Shown: positions 30,794 to 40,173, counted from the first letter of the stretch. The stretch is 64,000 nucleotides of DNA from Ahrensia sp. (GCA_002706335.1 PAKZ01000003.1:105125-169124), one strand, 5' to 3'. A program made the numbers and translations. The notes: a model not told the origin generated them from the letters alone.

Positions 30794-33196
30794 ATGAACA
30801 TGCAAGGCGAACCATTGCCGGACAGCCCGACAGGACGCCTGCTATCCGGCTACAGCCGCCTTGACGATGTACCCGACGAGCTGATCGGCGCCGACGGGCG
30901 AATCCGCCCGGTCTGGCACGATCTTATCCAGGCAATCGCCGCGATGTCGGAGGAAGAGCTTTCGGCGCGCATGGCGCGGGGCGACCAGTATCTGCGCGAT
31001 GCCGGCGTCTTTTACCGCCATTACGGACCGCAGGACACGACCGAGCGCGACTGGCCCCTGTCGCACATGCCGCTTTTGATTGACGAAACCGAGTGGAACG
31101 TCATCGCCGACGGCCTGGTGCAGCGCGCCGATTTGCTGGAACGCATCATCGCCGACCTTTACGGGCCGAACAGCCTCGTCGCCGACGGGCACCTACCGGC
31201 GCCGCTGATCGCCAACAACAGGGAATGGTTGCGGCCGCTGGTCGGCGTGACGCCGCGATCCGGCCATTTCCTGCATTTCCTCGCATTCGACCTCGGCCGC
31301 GGGCCGGACGGGAACTGGTGGGTTCTCGGCGACCGCACCCAGGCCCCTTCCGGCGCCGGCTTCGCTCTGGAAAACCGCATCGCCACCTCGCGCATTTTCT
31401 CCGACACATACGGCCGCTCCAACGTCGAGCGGCTGGCCGGGTTCTTCCGCGATTTCCGCGACAGGCTGCTGGCGCTTCGCGAGAATGAAGAAGGCCGCGT
31501 CGGAATCCTGACGCCGGGACCGCTCAACGACACCTATTTCGAGCATGCCTATATAGCCCGCTATCTGGGCTTCATGCTGCTCGAGGGAGAGGACCTGACG
31601 GTGCGAAACGGCCGGCTGATGGTGCGCACCATAGACGGTCTGTCACCGGTCAGCGTGTTGTGGCGACGGCTAGATTCCGCCTGGGCCGATCCGCTGGAGC
31701 TCAACGACAACTCTCGGCTCGGCACGCCGGGCATGGTCGGCGCGGTCCGAAACGGCTCGGTGACGATGATCAACGCGCTTGGCTCCGGCGTGCTGGAAAC
31801 GCGCGCCTTCCTCGCCTTCGTCCCGCGCATCTGCGAAGCGATGACCGGCGAGAGCCTGAAGATCCCGAATATCGCGACATGGTGGTGCGGACAGCCGCGC
31901 GAACGCGAACATGTGAAGGCCAACGCCCAGAAGATGACGATCGGCGACGCCTTCGCGACCCGCCTGCCTTTCGATCTCGACGACATCTCAGTCGTCGGCG
32001 GAACCGTGGGCGAGCATCGCAACGCGGTCGACAACTGGATCGACACAAGCGCGGCTCATCTCGTTGGTCAGGAAGTGGTTACGCTTTCGACCGCGCCAGC
32101 CTTTGTCGACGGTGCTCTGGCGCCGCGCCCGATGAGCCTGCGCGTCTTCCTCGCGCGGACAGCCGACGGCTGGCGGGTAATGCCGGGCGGTTTCGCGCGT
32201 ATCGGGCGATCCGGCGACACCCCTGAACTCGCCATGCAGCGTGGCGGCTCGGTCGCCGATGTCTGGGTCGTGCGCAAGTCCGCGGTCGATCGTGAAACGA
32301 CGCTTGCACCGTCCGCCGCGCCCTTCGTGCGAAACCAGCCGGGCGTATTGCCGAGCCGGGCCGCCGACAATCTCTACTGGCTCGGCCGTTACGTCGAACG
32401 GGCGGAGACCATGATCCGGCTCACGAGGGCCTATCATCTGCGTCTCGCGGAGACTGCCTGGCCCGACACGCCGCTGCTGAGCGATCTCGCCAACTATTTG
32501 AAGTTACTGGGCATCGAGCCCGAGGATGCGATACCGGAGGGCATTTCCGCGGCGATCGCCTCGGCATCGGCATCGGCCGGGCATGTTCGCGACCGGTTTT
32601 CGCTGGATGGCTGGCTGGCGCTTTCCGACATCGAGAAGACGATTCGCAACATGGCGCGAACGGCGACGCCCGGCGACGACATGGCGCGCGCCATGGGGGT
32701 TCTCCTGCGCAAGCTTTCGGGCTTTTCGGGCCTCGTTCACGAGAACATGTATCGTTTCAACGGCTGGCGCTTCCTGAGCATAGGCCGTTCGCTCGAACGG
32801 GCGATCGCGATCACTTATGTGCTGGCGCGCTTCGCCGATCCGGACGCTCCGGAGGGCGCGCTCGATCTCGCCGTCGAGGTTGGCGACAGCGCCATGTCCC
32901 ATCGCCGGCGCTATGCGGTCGCCACCAATCGCGAGACGGTGATAGACCTGCTGGCGCTCGACCCGCTCAATCCCCGTTCCGTCGTTCACCAGTTCGACAA
33001 GCTGCAGGAGCATTTCGGCTTTTTGCCGGGCGCGGAGCGCCACCGGCCGACAACGGAATTGCAGCGCGCCATGCTGAAGACGCATGCGGCGCTTTCGGTC
33101 CACACCGCCGGCAGCCTCGACACCGCCGCGCTTCTCAATCTGGGTGCGGAGATCGGTCAATTGTCCGAAGAAATCCGCAAGGCCTATTTCCGGTAA
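30794..33196 (+). CDS. Circularly permuted ATP-grasp type 2 fused to alpha-E domain (DUF404/DUF407-DUF403)
   Basis: ATP-grasp-like half (DQYLRDAGVFYRHYG ... RIATSRIFSDTYGR) followed by alpha-E (LPSRAADNLYWLGRYVERAETMIRLTRAY). Confidence 0.85.
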   Translation: MNMQGEPLPDSPTGRLLSGYSRLDDVPDELIGADGRIRPVWHDLIQAIAAMSEEELSARMARGDQYLRDAGVFYRHYGPQDTTERDWPLSHMPLLIDETEWNVIADGLVQRADLLERIIADLYGPNSLVADGHLPAPLIANNREWLRPLVGVTPRSGHFLHFLAFDLGRGPDGNWWVLGDRTQAPSGAGFALENRIATSRIFSDTYGRSNVERLAGFFRDFRDRLLALRENEEGRVGILTPGPLNDTYFEHAYIARYLGFMLLEGEDLTVRNGRLMVRTIDGLSPVSVLWRRLDSAWADPLELNDNSRLGTPGMVGAVRNGSVTMINALGSGVLETRAFLAFVPRICEAMTGESLKIPNIATWWCGQPREREHVKANAQKMTIGDAFATRLPFDLDDISVVGGTVGEHRNAVDNWIDTSAAHLVGQEVVTLSTAPAFVDGALAPRPMSLRVFLARTADGWRVMPGGFARIGRSGDTPELAMQRGGSVADVWVVRKSAVDRETTLAPSAAPFVRNQPGVLPSRAADNLYWLGRYVERAETMIRLTRAYHLRLAETAWPDTPLLSDLANYLKLLGIEPEDAIPEGISAAIASASASAGHVRDRFSLDGWLALSDIEKTIRNMARTATPGDDMARAMGVLLRKLSGFSGLVHENMYRFNGWRFLSIGRSLERAIAITYVLARFADPDAPEGALDLAVEVGDSAMSHRRRYAVATNRETVIDLLALDPLNPRSVVHQFDKLQEHFGFLPGAERHRPTTELQRAMLKTHAALSVHTAGSLDTAALLNLGAEIGQLSEEIRKAYFR

Positions 33197-33205
33197 ATCG
33201 GCGGC

Positions 33206-34084
33206 ATGCTCTACGACATCCTGTTGAAGATCGAGTACGACTATCCGGATACGGCCGAAGCCGGCCGCCATATGGTGCGGATCATGCCGGCGGATCTACC
33301 CGGCGAGCAACGCGCCATTGCCGCGACCATGACCGTAACGCCGAAGCCGCAGGAGTGGATCGACCGGGTCGACTTCTTCGGCAATCGTTTCTCCGAATTG
33401 CTGTTCGACCAGCCGCATGACGTGGTATCCTTCGAGGCGAAGGCGCGGGTCGAGAGGGTCGCGCCGGGCTCGCGCTTCGACATGTCGCCACCGCTTGCGG
33501 GTCTAGCGCAGGAAATCGAAGCCTATCGCGGAGTCGACGCCTGGTCCCCGCATCATTTCACGGGCGCCTCGACGCTTGTGCCGATCGACGGCGGGACGAC
33601 GGACTATGCCAGCGCCCATGTCCGGGACGGCGCCAGCACGATGGAGATCGTTTCGGCGATCAACCTCGCGATCAATCGCGACATGACATTCGATCCCGAA
33701 GCGACGACCGTGGATACGCCGATGCTGGAGGCCTTCCAGCGACGCCACGGGGTTTGCCAGGACTTCTCTCATATCATGATCGCCTGCCTTCGAGGCATCG
33801 GCATTCCGGCCGGCTATGTCAGTGGCTATCTGCGGACGATTCCGCCACCCGGCCGGCCGCGGCTCGAAGGCGCCGACGCGATGCATGCCTGGGTGAGGGC
33901 CTGGTGCGGCGGCGAAATGGGCTGGGTCGAATTCGACCCGACAAACGCAACCATGGCCGGGGAGGATCACGTGGTCATTGCGCGGGCCCGCGATTATTTT
34001 GATATAGCGCCGGTGAAAGGCGTGATGCGGTCCGCCGGTGCGCACACCAGCACCCAATCCGTAGATGTCGTGCCGGTCGGGTAA
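33206..34084 (+). CDS. Transglutaminase family protein with N-terminal beta-region
   Basis: RRHGVCQDFSHIMIACLRGIGIPAGYVSGYL, HAWVRAWCGGEMGWVEFDPTN. Confidence 0.9.
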   Translation: MLYDILLKIEYDYPDTAEAGRHMVRIMPADLPGEQRAIAATMTVTPKPQEWIDRVDFFGNRFSELLFDQPHDVVSFEAKARVERVAPGSRFDMSPPLAGLAQEIEAYRGVDAWSPHHFTGASTLVPIDGGTTDYASAHVRDGASTMEIVSAINLAINRDMTFDPEATTVDTPMLEAFQRRHGVCQDFSHIMIACLRGIGIPAGYVSGYLRTIPPPGRPRLEGADAMHAWVRAWCGGEMGWVEFDPTNATMAGEDHVVIARARDYFDIAPVKGVMRSAGAHTSTQSVDVVPVG

Positions 34085-34310
34085 CCCCTCTCCAGTCCCG
34101 TATGCCACCGGGGGTTGACCGTCGCTGGATGCGCCGCACCTGATCCGTAGCCACGGGCAAAGGCGGATATTTCTGTCCCGCAATCTCAGCTACGAGTAAA
34201 AACACCGCCATATTCCGGTTTGTAAACGCCTATCACATTTATAACGGCTCAAAATGGAATCTATCCCGCCATTAAGACTCTTTCCATGAATCCCTCATAT
34301 TATTTTTAGT

Positions 34311-34481
34311 ATGAAAATACTTGCTTTTGTTCCATTGCTGCTTGTCGGATGTGTCGCGATCGATGAAGTCGCGCTGAAAGGCCGATATTCTGAAGCGGTC
34401 ATGACGCAGTCCGACCACTGGGGCGGAGAGGTGAGCCGGGACATAAGGCACTGGATTTCGAGGAATCTGGGCGGGCGCTAA
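34311..34481 (+). CDS. 56-aa putative small lipoprotein
   Basis: MKILAFVPLLLVGC-VAIDEVALKGRYSEAVMTQSDHWGGEVSRDIRHWISRNLGGR; LVGC lipobox; no clear SD. Confidence 0.45.
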   Translation: MKILAFVPLLLVGCVAIDEVALKGRYSEAVMTQSDHWGGEVSRDIRHWISRNLGGR

Positions 34482-34604
34482 AATCATCGGTTGCATCAGG
34501 GCGGATTTTCGGTGTCCCGCCATTCGCGGGCGACTTATGGCCGCGTTCCGAGGTTATTAACCGAATTCAGCGATCCTTTACGCATCATCGGGGGACAATG
34601 GACG

Positions 34605-34691
34605 ATGGTCTGGCTTTTGGGATTTGCGGTATTTGCGTTCGTTTCAGGTTGTGGTGTTTCCCTGCTGCTTTTGCGCCGGGATCCCTACTGA
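34605..34691 (+). CDS. 28-aa putative single-pass membrane micro-protein
   Basis: MVWLLGFAVFAFVSGCGVSLLLLRRDPY; G-rich SD-like GGGGGA upstream. Confidence 0.35.
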   Translation: MVWLLGFAVFAFVSGCGVSLLLLRRDPY

Positions 34692-34790
34692 AATCCTTTT
34701 CGAACTCCGGCCGCCGAAAAGCGCGCTAACAGTGTTTTGATTGGGCGTTGTGCGCGGCCGCGTATAAAATCGCGGCAGGAGGACAAGCAC

Positions 34791-35369
34791 ATGCTCGATC
34801 GCAGGCAATTCACGCTTCTGCTGGCGGCATCTACGGCGAGCGCGACGGCTTTTTCGGCAATCGCCGCCGAGATCGGGGATGACGGGCTTCATGTGCAGCC
34901 CTGGTTCATGCAGACCTTCCTCGATCTCGCCGAGGACAAGGCCGAAGCCGAGGCCGCCGGCAAGCATTTCGCGATCGTGTTCGAGCAGCGCGGCTGTCCC
35001 TATTGCAAGGAAATGCACGAGGTCAACTTTGCGAGGCCGGAAATCGCCGATTACGTTTCGTCCAATTTCGGCATGCTGCAATTGAACTTGTGGGGGTCGC
35101 GCGCGGTCACCGATTTCGACGGCGAAGAACTTGAGGAGCGCGACCTGGCGCGTAAATGGAATGTCCATTTCACGCCGACCATCGTGTTCTTCGGTCCGGG
35201 CGGCGACGCCGAAGTGATCCGCATGCCAGGCTATTTCAAGCCGTTTCACTTCATCTCGATGTTCGAATATGTGGCCAGCGACCATTATGCAGGAGAAGGC
35301 TTCCAGCGGTTCCTGCAAGCCCGGTTCGACCGGCTTGAGGAGGAAGGCAGGAAGCCGGATCTCTGGTAG
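34791..35369 (+). CDS. SoxW-like thioredoxin-fold exported protein
   Basis: Signal-like N-terminus and CPYCKEMH redox motif. Confidence 0.8.
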   Translation: MLDRRQFTLLLAASTASATAFSAIAAEIGDDGLHVQPWFMQTFLDLAEDKAEAEAAGKHFAIVFEQRGCPYCKEMHEVNFARPEIADYVSSNFGMLQLNLWGSRAVTDFDGEELEERDLARKWNVHFTPTIVFFGPGGDAEVIRMPGYFKPFHFISMFEYVASDHYAGEGFQRFLQARFDRLEEEGRKPDLW

Positions 35370-35532
35370 CGGTCGAGCGGCATCAGGCTCTTGCGAAAGA
35401 GCAGCCCCTACCGATCAAGCCTGCCAAATCTTGTAGTGTATTCATACAGCGCCCAGGTGATGCCGTCGTCAATATAGAATAACCTTATATTAATTTGCGG
35501 CCACTTTTATTTTTAGTTTATCTTGGCTATCC

Positions 35533-35550
35533 ACTACACTAATCTGTAGT
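35533..35550. promoter_or_regulatory. lux-box-sized dyad ACTACA-N6-TGTAGT upstream of the autotransporter gene
   Basis: ACTACACTAATCTGTAGT, perfect 6-bp arms, about 55 nt upstream of the candidate start. Confidence 0.45.
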
Positions 35551-35605
35551 TGAAAAAGCGATAATTATATTTGTGCTTCCCTTTTGGCCTCTGCGTATAT
35601 TGGGA

Positions 35606-37186
35606 ATGCAACACATGTTCAGGAAGTTCGGGTTTATTGCTACCACGTCTTTGATCGCGATCGGCGCTTCGGCGCTGCCGGACGATGCCGAGGCACAATC
35701 GCTGGTCGATGTCTGTACCGGCCTGAGTGTCGACATACCGGTCCTGACGCCGGTCGCCGAATCGACTTCGGGCCTGCTATCCGGCTTTCTCGATCCGGTG
35801 CTCAACGCGATCGTGGGGGACGTCAATACCAATATCGTGGACATCCTCAGCGGCCAGAATATCGGCGTTACCGTGCAAGACGAGGACAACAACCAGGTCC
35901 TGAGCACGGATGACTGCAATCTTGTTGCTGACGACGTCGTCATCGAGGAGGAGGCCGGCATCGCGATCGGCGGCGGAACGATCAGCGCGCTGGGTGGGAT
36001 GTCCAATCCACTTGCCGCCGCGGGCGAGGTGAACTCGATCGCAATCGGCAACGATGCCTCGACCGATGCGGCGGCGACCAGCGCCATCGCGCTCGGTCTG
36101 CGCGGTTCGGTCGACGCGATCGACGGAGTCGCCATCGGGCGGGACACATCGGTTACTGCGGAAGGCGGCGTCGCCCTCGGGGCCGACTCGACCGCCAGCC
36201 GCACCGGCATGAATGGCGCGGCCGAAGACTTTAGCGGCACAGCGGTCACCTCGACCGCGGGGGCGGTTTCGGTCGGAACGGCGGGCGGGGAACGCCAGAT
36301 CACCAACCTGGCCGGCGGCACCCAGGACACGGACGCGATCAATCTGCGCCAGCTGCGCGCGGTCGCCGACAATCTCGCCACGTCGATCGGCGGCGGCACA
36401 ACATTCAATTCGACGACCGGGCTATTCACCGGACCGAATTTCACGATCCGAGGAACGATCTATACTGATGTCGGCAACGCGCTGGAGGCGCTCGATACGA
36501 CGCTCGGCGTCATTTCGGCGAACAATACGAGCGGGTTCGCGGATGCGACATCGACCGGCGAAGATGCGCTTGCCACGGGCTACGGGTCGAGCGCCTCAGG
36601 CGACCAGGCTGCAGCCTACGGCACGAATGCGTCAGCCGGCGGAACCAATTCGACCGCAGTCGGTTATGGCGCGTCGGCCAGCCAGGCCAATACGACGGCA
36701 ATCGGCTATGGCGCATCGACCAGCCGAGCCGGCCAGATGGCGTTCGGTACGGCGGCCAACAGCTATACGATGCCCGGTATCACCTCCCTGGCAAGCCGGG
36801 CGGCGCAATCCGGCCCGGTCGAGATCGTAACCTCCGATGCAAACGGCAATCTCGCCACGGTTTCCGCAGACGACCTCCTGGGCGACATCATCAATCTTTA
36901 CGAGGACGTCGATGTCACGGATCTGCGTCGGCTGATCAACGAGGTCCAGTCGGAGTCGCGCCAAGGGATCGCAGCGGCAATGGCAATGGCGCAGGCGCCG
37001 ATGCCCTCCGCGCCCGGCCGGACGACCTGGGCCGCCAATATGGCTATCTACAAGGGCGAGTGGGCATCGGGCTTCGCGATGGCGCACCGGCTTCCGACCA
37101 GCGTGCCGGTCAGCGTCCATGCCGCGCTCAGCCTGACTGCTTCCGGCGTACCGGGAGCGCGCGCAGGTTTCGCGGGCGAATTCTGA
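35606..37186 (+). CDS. YadA-like trimeric autotransporter adhesin
   Basis: Head repeats (SIAIGNDAS..., TAVGYGASASQANTTAIGYGAS), neck VSVGTAGGERQITNLAGGTQDTDAINLRQL, C-terminal anchor-like segment ending in F. Confidence 0.85.
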   Translation: MQHMFRKFGFIATTSLIAIGASALPDDAEAQSLVDVCTGLSVDIPVLTPVAESTSGLLSGFLDPVLNAIVGDVNTNIVDILSGQNIGVTVQDEDNNQVLSTDDCNLVADDVVIEEEAGIAIGGGTISALGGMSNPLAAAGEVNSIAIGNDASTDAAATSAIALGLRGSVDAIDGVAIGRDTSVTAEGGVALGADSTASRTGMNGAAEDFSGTAVTSTAGAVSVGTAGGERQITNLAGGTQDTDAINLRQLRAVADNLATSIGGGTTFNSTTGLFTGPNFTIRGTIYTDVGNALEALDTTLGVISANNTSGFADATSTGEDALATGYGSSASGDQAAAYGTNASAGGTNSTAVGYGASASQANTTAIGYGASTSRAGQMAFGTAANSYTMPGITSLASRAAQSGPVEIVTSDANGNLATVSADDLLGDIINLYEDVDVTDLRRLINEVQSESRQGIAAAMAMAQAPMPSAPGRTTWAANMAIYKGEWASGFAMAHRLPTSVPVSVHAALSLTASGVPGARAGFAGEF

Positions 37187-37214
37187 AGCAAGTCACGCAG
37201 GGCGGGATCCACGG

Positions 37215-37961
37215 TCAGAACGGGCCGAGCCAGCCCTGCTGGATTGCGTTGACGACAGCGTGAAGCTTGTTGCGCGCGCCCATCTTCCTTTGCGCATTGG
37301 AGAGATGATAATTGACGGTATGCGACGTGATGCCGATCTTTCGGCTGGTTTCCGATACATTCATCCCGCGGGCCGCCGCCTTCAAACATTCGACTTCGCG
37401 GTCGCTGAGCGGGTTTTCGCGCCTCTTCATGTCGTCGACGATGTGCATGAGCCGCTCGAAAGCGTGTTCGGCGACATAGTTGAGATGCATGACCTCGCTG
37501 TCTTCGACGATGTCACGCGGACCGCTGAAGGAAACGGCGCCGGTCTTGCCATTGCTACTTCGCGTCGGCAGATGAACGACGGCGTCATAGCCTCTGGCCA
37601 AGAGATACTCGGCCAGTTCCCGGTTATTCGTATCCTCGCCATTCGCGAGCGTGTCGCGCAGCGAAACGCTCTTGGGCAACACGGATGCACGCAGGTCCAT
37701 GACGAACGACCAATGATAGAAGTCGCTTTCCATCGCCCTCTGGATCAGTTCGCTATCCCAATTGGTGAGGACCACCCGGTCATCGAGATCCGTCAGGCCA
37801 TCAGCAGGGGCCACAAAAACCACAAACCGGTCCAGTCCGAAACTGGGCATGAAAAGCTTGAGCGCCTTGAAAATATCATATCCACTGAGAGATTCCCTGA
37901 TCTGCGCGACAGCCTGCATGGAATCAGCTGAGATCCTGCTCAGATCACTGTTATTATCCAC
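37215..37961 (-). CDS. Orphan LuxR-family regulator (autoinducer-binding-like N-terminus + LuxR HTH)
   Basis: HTH NPLSDREVECLKAAARGMNVSETSRKIGITSHTVNYHLSNAQRKMGARNKLHAV; GTG start at 37961 preferred, the ORF extends to 38066. Confidence 0.75.
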   Translation of the reverse strand: MDNNSDLSRISADSMQAVAQIRESLSGYDIFKALKLFMPSFGLDRFVVFVAPADGLTDLDDRVVLTNWDSELIQRAMESDFYHWSFVMDLRASVLPKSVSLRDTLANGEDTNNRELAEYLLARGYDAVVHLPTRSSNGKTGAVSFSGPRDIVEDSEVMHLNYVAEHAFERLMHIVDDMKRRENPLSDREVECLKAAARGMNVSETSRKIGITSHTVNYHLSNAQRKMGARNKLHAVVNAIQQGWLGPF

Positions 37962-37967
37962 TATGTT

Positions 37968-37977
37968 CCCCCCCCCC
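37968..37977. repeat. Homopolymer C10 (G10 on the luxR sense strand) just upstream of the luxR GTG
   Basis: Counted directly: ten consecutive C between gtt and ttgg. Confidence 0.8.
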
Positions 37978-38014
37978 TTGGCTTCGATAACGCAAATTGC
38001 GCCTCGTTGCCCCG

Positions 38015-38055
38015 GTCCGGAAACTTTAAAACATGTCCGGAACTTAATAATACAT
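38015..38055. repeat. Two adjacent imperfect direct repeats upstream of luxR
   Basis: GTCCGGAAACTTTAAAACAT / GTCCGGAACTTAATAATACAT. Confidence 0.6.
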
Positions 38056-38098
38056 TCAAGATACACATTTGAAAAAATAAAAATAAATGCAATTCATG

Positions 38099-38116
38099 AT
38101 AGCGATATATCGCTAT
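38099..38116. promoter_or_regulatory. Perfect 18-bp palindrome ATAGCGATATATCGCTAT
   Basis: Self-complementary; lies between the SLC13 gene and the luxR gene. Confidence 0.6.
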
Positions 38117-38151
38117 TGAAACTCTTAGGAACTGCAGTCCCGCAGCCACGA

Positions 38152-39930
38152 TCACAAGGGCCAGACGAGCGGGATCACCACCATAGCCGCCGCGAATGTC
38201 GTCAGATCCATGACGAATCCGAGCCGGAGGAAATCGACGAAGCGGTATCCGCCGGCGTTGTAGACCAGCGTGTTGGTCTGATAGCCGATAGGCGTCATGA
38301 AACTCGCCGAGGCAGCGATCATCACTGCAACGACGAAGGGGCGAGGATCCAGGCCCAGCGTCACGGCTAGGCCGGCGGCGACCGGCGTCACGATGACGGC
38401 CACTGCGTTGTTGGTGACGATCTCTGTCAGAACGGTCGCCAGCACATAGACCGCGGCGAGCGCGACAAGTGGCGAAAGCGCCGAAAGCCGGGGAGCAGCA
38501 GCATCGACGAGGATTGTCACCAGCCCCGTCTTGTCCATGGCGACCCCGATCGAAAGCATCGCGAAGATCAGTCCGAGGATGCGCCAGTCCACCGATTGCA
38601 CGGCTTCATCGACCTCGACGCAACGCAATGTCAGCACCAGCACCGCGCCGATCAGCGCCAGGGACGCGATGGGCATCAGGCCGAGCGCGGCGCCGACAAC
38701 GACCCCGCCGGTGATGGTGAGCGCGATCGGTGCCTTGTTGCGACGAAATCCGCGCGCACTCGGTTGGGCGACATTGACGAGGTTGTTGTCTTCGGCGAAG
38801 CGGGCCAAATCCTCGGGCGCTCCCTCGACCAGCAACGTGTCGCCGACCGTCAGCGGCGTGGTCTCGAAACTGTCGGCCATGTTCATGCCGCCGCGATGCA
38901 GGGCCATCGGGTAGACGCCATAGCGCCGCCACAGGCGCAAATGACGCAACGTCCGGCCGAGTACGCGGGCGCCCGGGCCGATCAGGATCTCGACCACTTC
39001 GGACGATCTGGCCGCGGTCTGGTGAATACGGTTCGCCGCGCCGAGGGTGACGCCGCCCTCCTCCTTCATCGACAGGATCTCGGCGACCGGAGTGCGCAAC
39101 ACGACGATGTCGCCAGGTTCAAGCATGGTCTCGTCGAGTTCTCGGCGGAGCGAGACATTGGCGCGGATAACATCGACCAGGCGGCGATCCGGCCGGTTGA
39201 AGGCGCTGATCGCTCGCACCAGCGTGCCGACATGAGGCGAATTCTCGTCGATCACGGCCTGAACGATGAATTTACGATCGGAGGACGCGGACGTGACGCT
39301 GGAGACAGTTTCACGGTCCGGCAGGAGCCGCCGTCCGAGCATGACCGTGCCGATGCCGAGCAATGTGATCACGATGCCGACCGGAGCGATTTCGAAAATA
39401 TGGAACGGCTCAAGACCGAGATCGCGGGCGACGCCGTCGACCAGAAGGTTGGTCGAGGTGCCGATCAGCGTACAGGTGCCGCCGAGGATCGCCGCGTAGG
39501 AGAGCGGTATCAGGATGCGGGACGGCGCTTCGCCCATTTCGCGCGCCATGGAGGTGGCGACAGGTATCATCAGCATGACGAGCGGCGTGTTGTTCATGAA
39601 GGCCGAAGCCACCGCCACGGCCACGAGGAACGATGCATAGGCGACGCCGGGCGAGGTCCGCGCCCGCGCCGTGACGATACCGGCGAAACGCTCGACCGCG
39701 CCGGTGCGGATCAGCGCCGCGGAGAGGACGAACATCGCGCCGATCGTCGCTGGCGCGCTGGACGACAACACGCCGAGCACGTCGGACATGTCGAGGATGC
39801 CGGTCACCAGCAGCGCCGAGACGGCCAACCCGGCAGTTATTTCCGGCGGCCGCCACTCGCTTACAAAGGCGATCAGCATCGCGACGATGACGAGCGCAAC
39901 AAATGCGGGCGCGAACGCCCCATAGTCCAT
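38152..39930 (-). CDS. SLC13 family permease with RCK_C (TrkA-C)-like domains
   Basis: Multi-pass ORF with internal soluble RCK_C-like segments (LDETMLEPGDIVVLRTP, VGDTLLVEGAPEDL). Confidence 0.8.
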   Translation of the reverse strand: MDYGAFAPAFVALVIVAMLIAFVSEWRPPEITAGLAVSALLVTGILDMSDVLGVLSSSAPATIGAMFVLSAALIRTGAVERFAGIVTARARTSPGVAYASFLVAVAVASAFMNNTPLVMLMIPVATSMAREMGEAPSRILIPLSYAAILGGTCTLIGTSTNLLVDGVARDLGLEPFHIFEIAPVGIVITLLGIGTVMLGRRLLPDRETVSSVTSASSDRKFIVQAVIDENSPHVGTLVRAISAFNRPDRRLVDVIRANVSLRRELDETMLEPGDIVVLRTPVAEILSMKEEGGVTLGAANRIHQTAARSSEVVEILIGPGARVLGRTLRHLRLWRRYGVYPMALHRGGMNMADSFETTPLTVGDTLLVEGAPEDLARFAEDNNLVNVAQPSARGFRRNKAPIALTITGGVVVGAALGLMPIASLALIGAVLVLTLRCVEVDEAVQSVDWRILGLIFAMLSIGVAMDKTGLVTILVDAAAPRLSALSPLVALAAVYVLATVLTEIVTNNAVAVIVTPVAAGLAVTLGLDPRPFVVAVMIAASASFMTPIGYQTNTLVYNAGGYRFVDFLRLGFVMDLTTFAAAMVVIPLVWPL

Positions 39931-39960
39931 CAGGTCAAGCAAGTTTTCAGGTGCCTCGGC

Positions 39961-40173
39961 TTACCAGTGCGGCGGCTTGGTTACGGGGATATCGGATTGT
40001 ACACGGTCCTCGATCGTCCTGAACCGCTCGACGAGTGCCTCGACCAGCCGCTCGAGACGGTCGATATCCTTGCTCTGGCGGATGATGGTTTCGTTCAAAT
40101 CCTCAATGACGCGCACCTGATGGGCGGCGAGGATTTCCAGTTCGTCCAGGCGGTCGGCGTCGCTCTTCGCCAT
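39961..40173 (-). CDS. slyX: SlyX family protein
   Basis: 70 aa, ELEILAAHQVRVIEDLNETIIRQSKDIDRLERLV...PPHW. Confidence 0.8.
   Translation of the reverse strand: MAKSDADRLDELEILAAHQVRVIEDLNETIIRQSKDIDRLERLVEALVERFRTIEDRVQSDIPVTKPPHW

Noticed and set aside
29158-30801. 547-aa minus-strand ORF
   Set aside because: Antisense to the transglutaminase/DUF2126 gene; Arg/His-rich composition typical of shadow frames.
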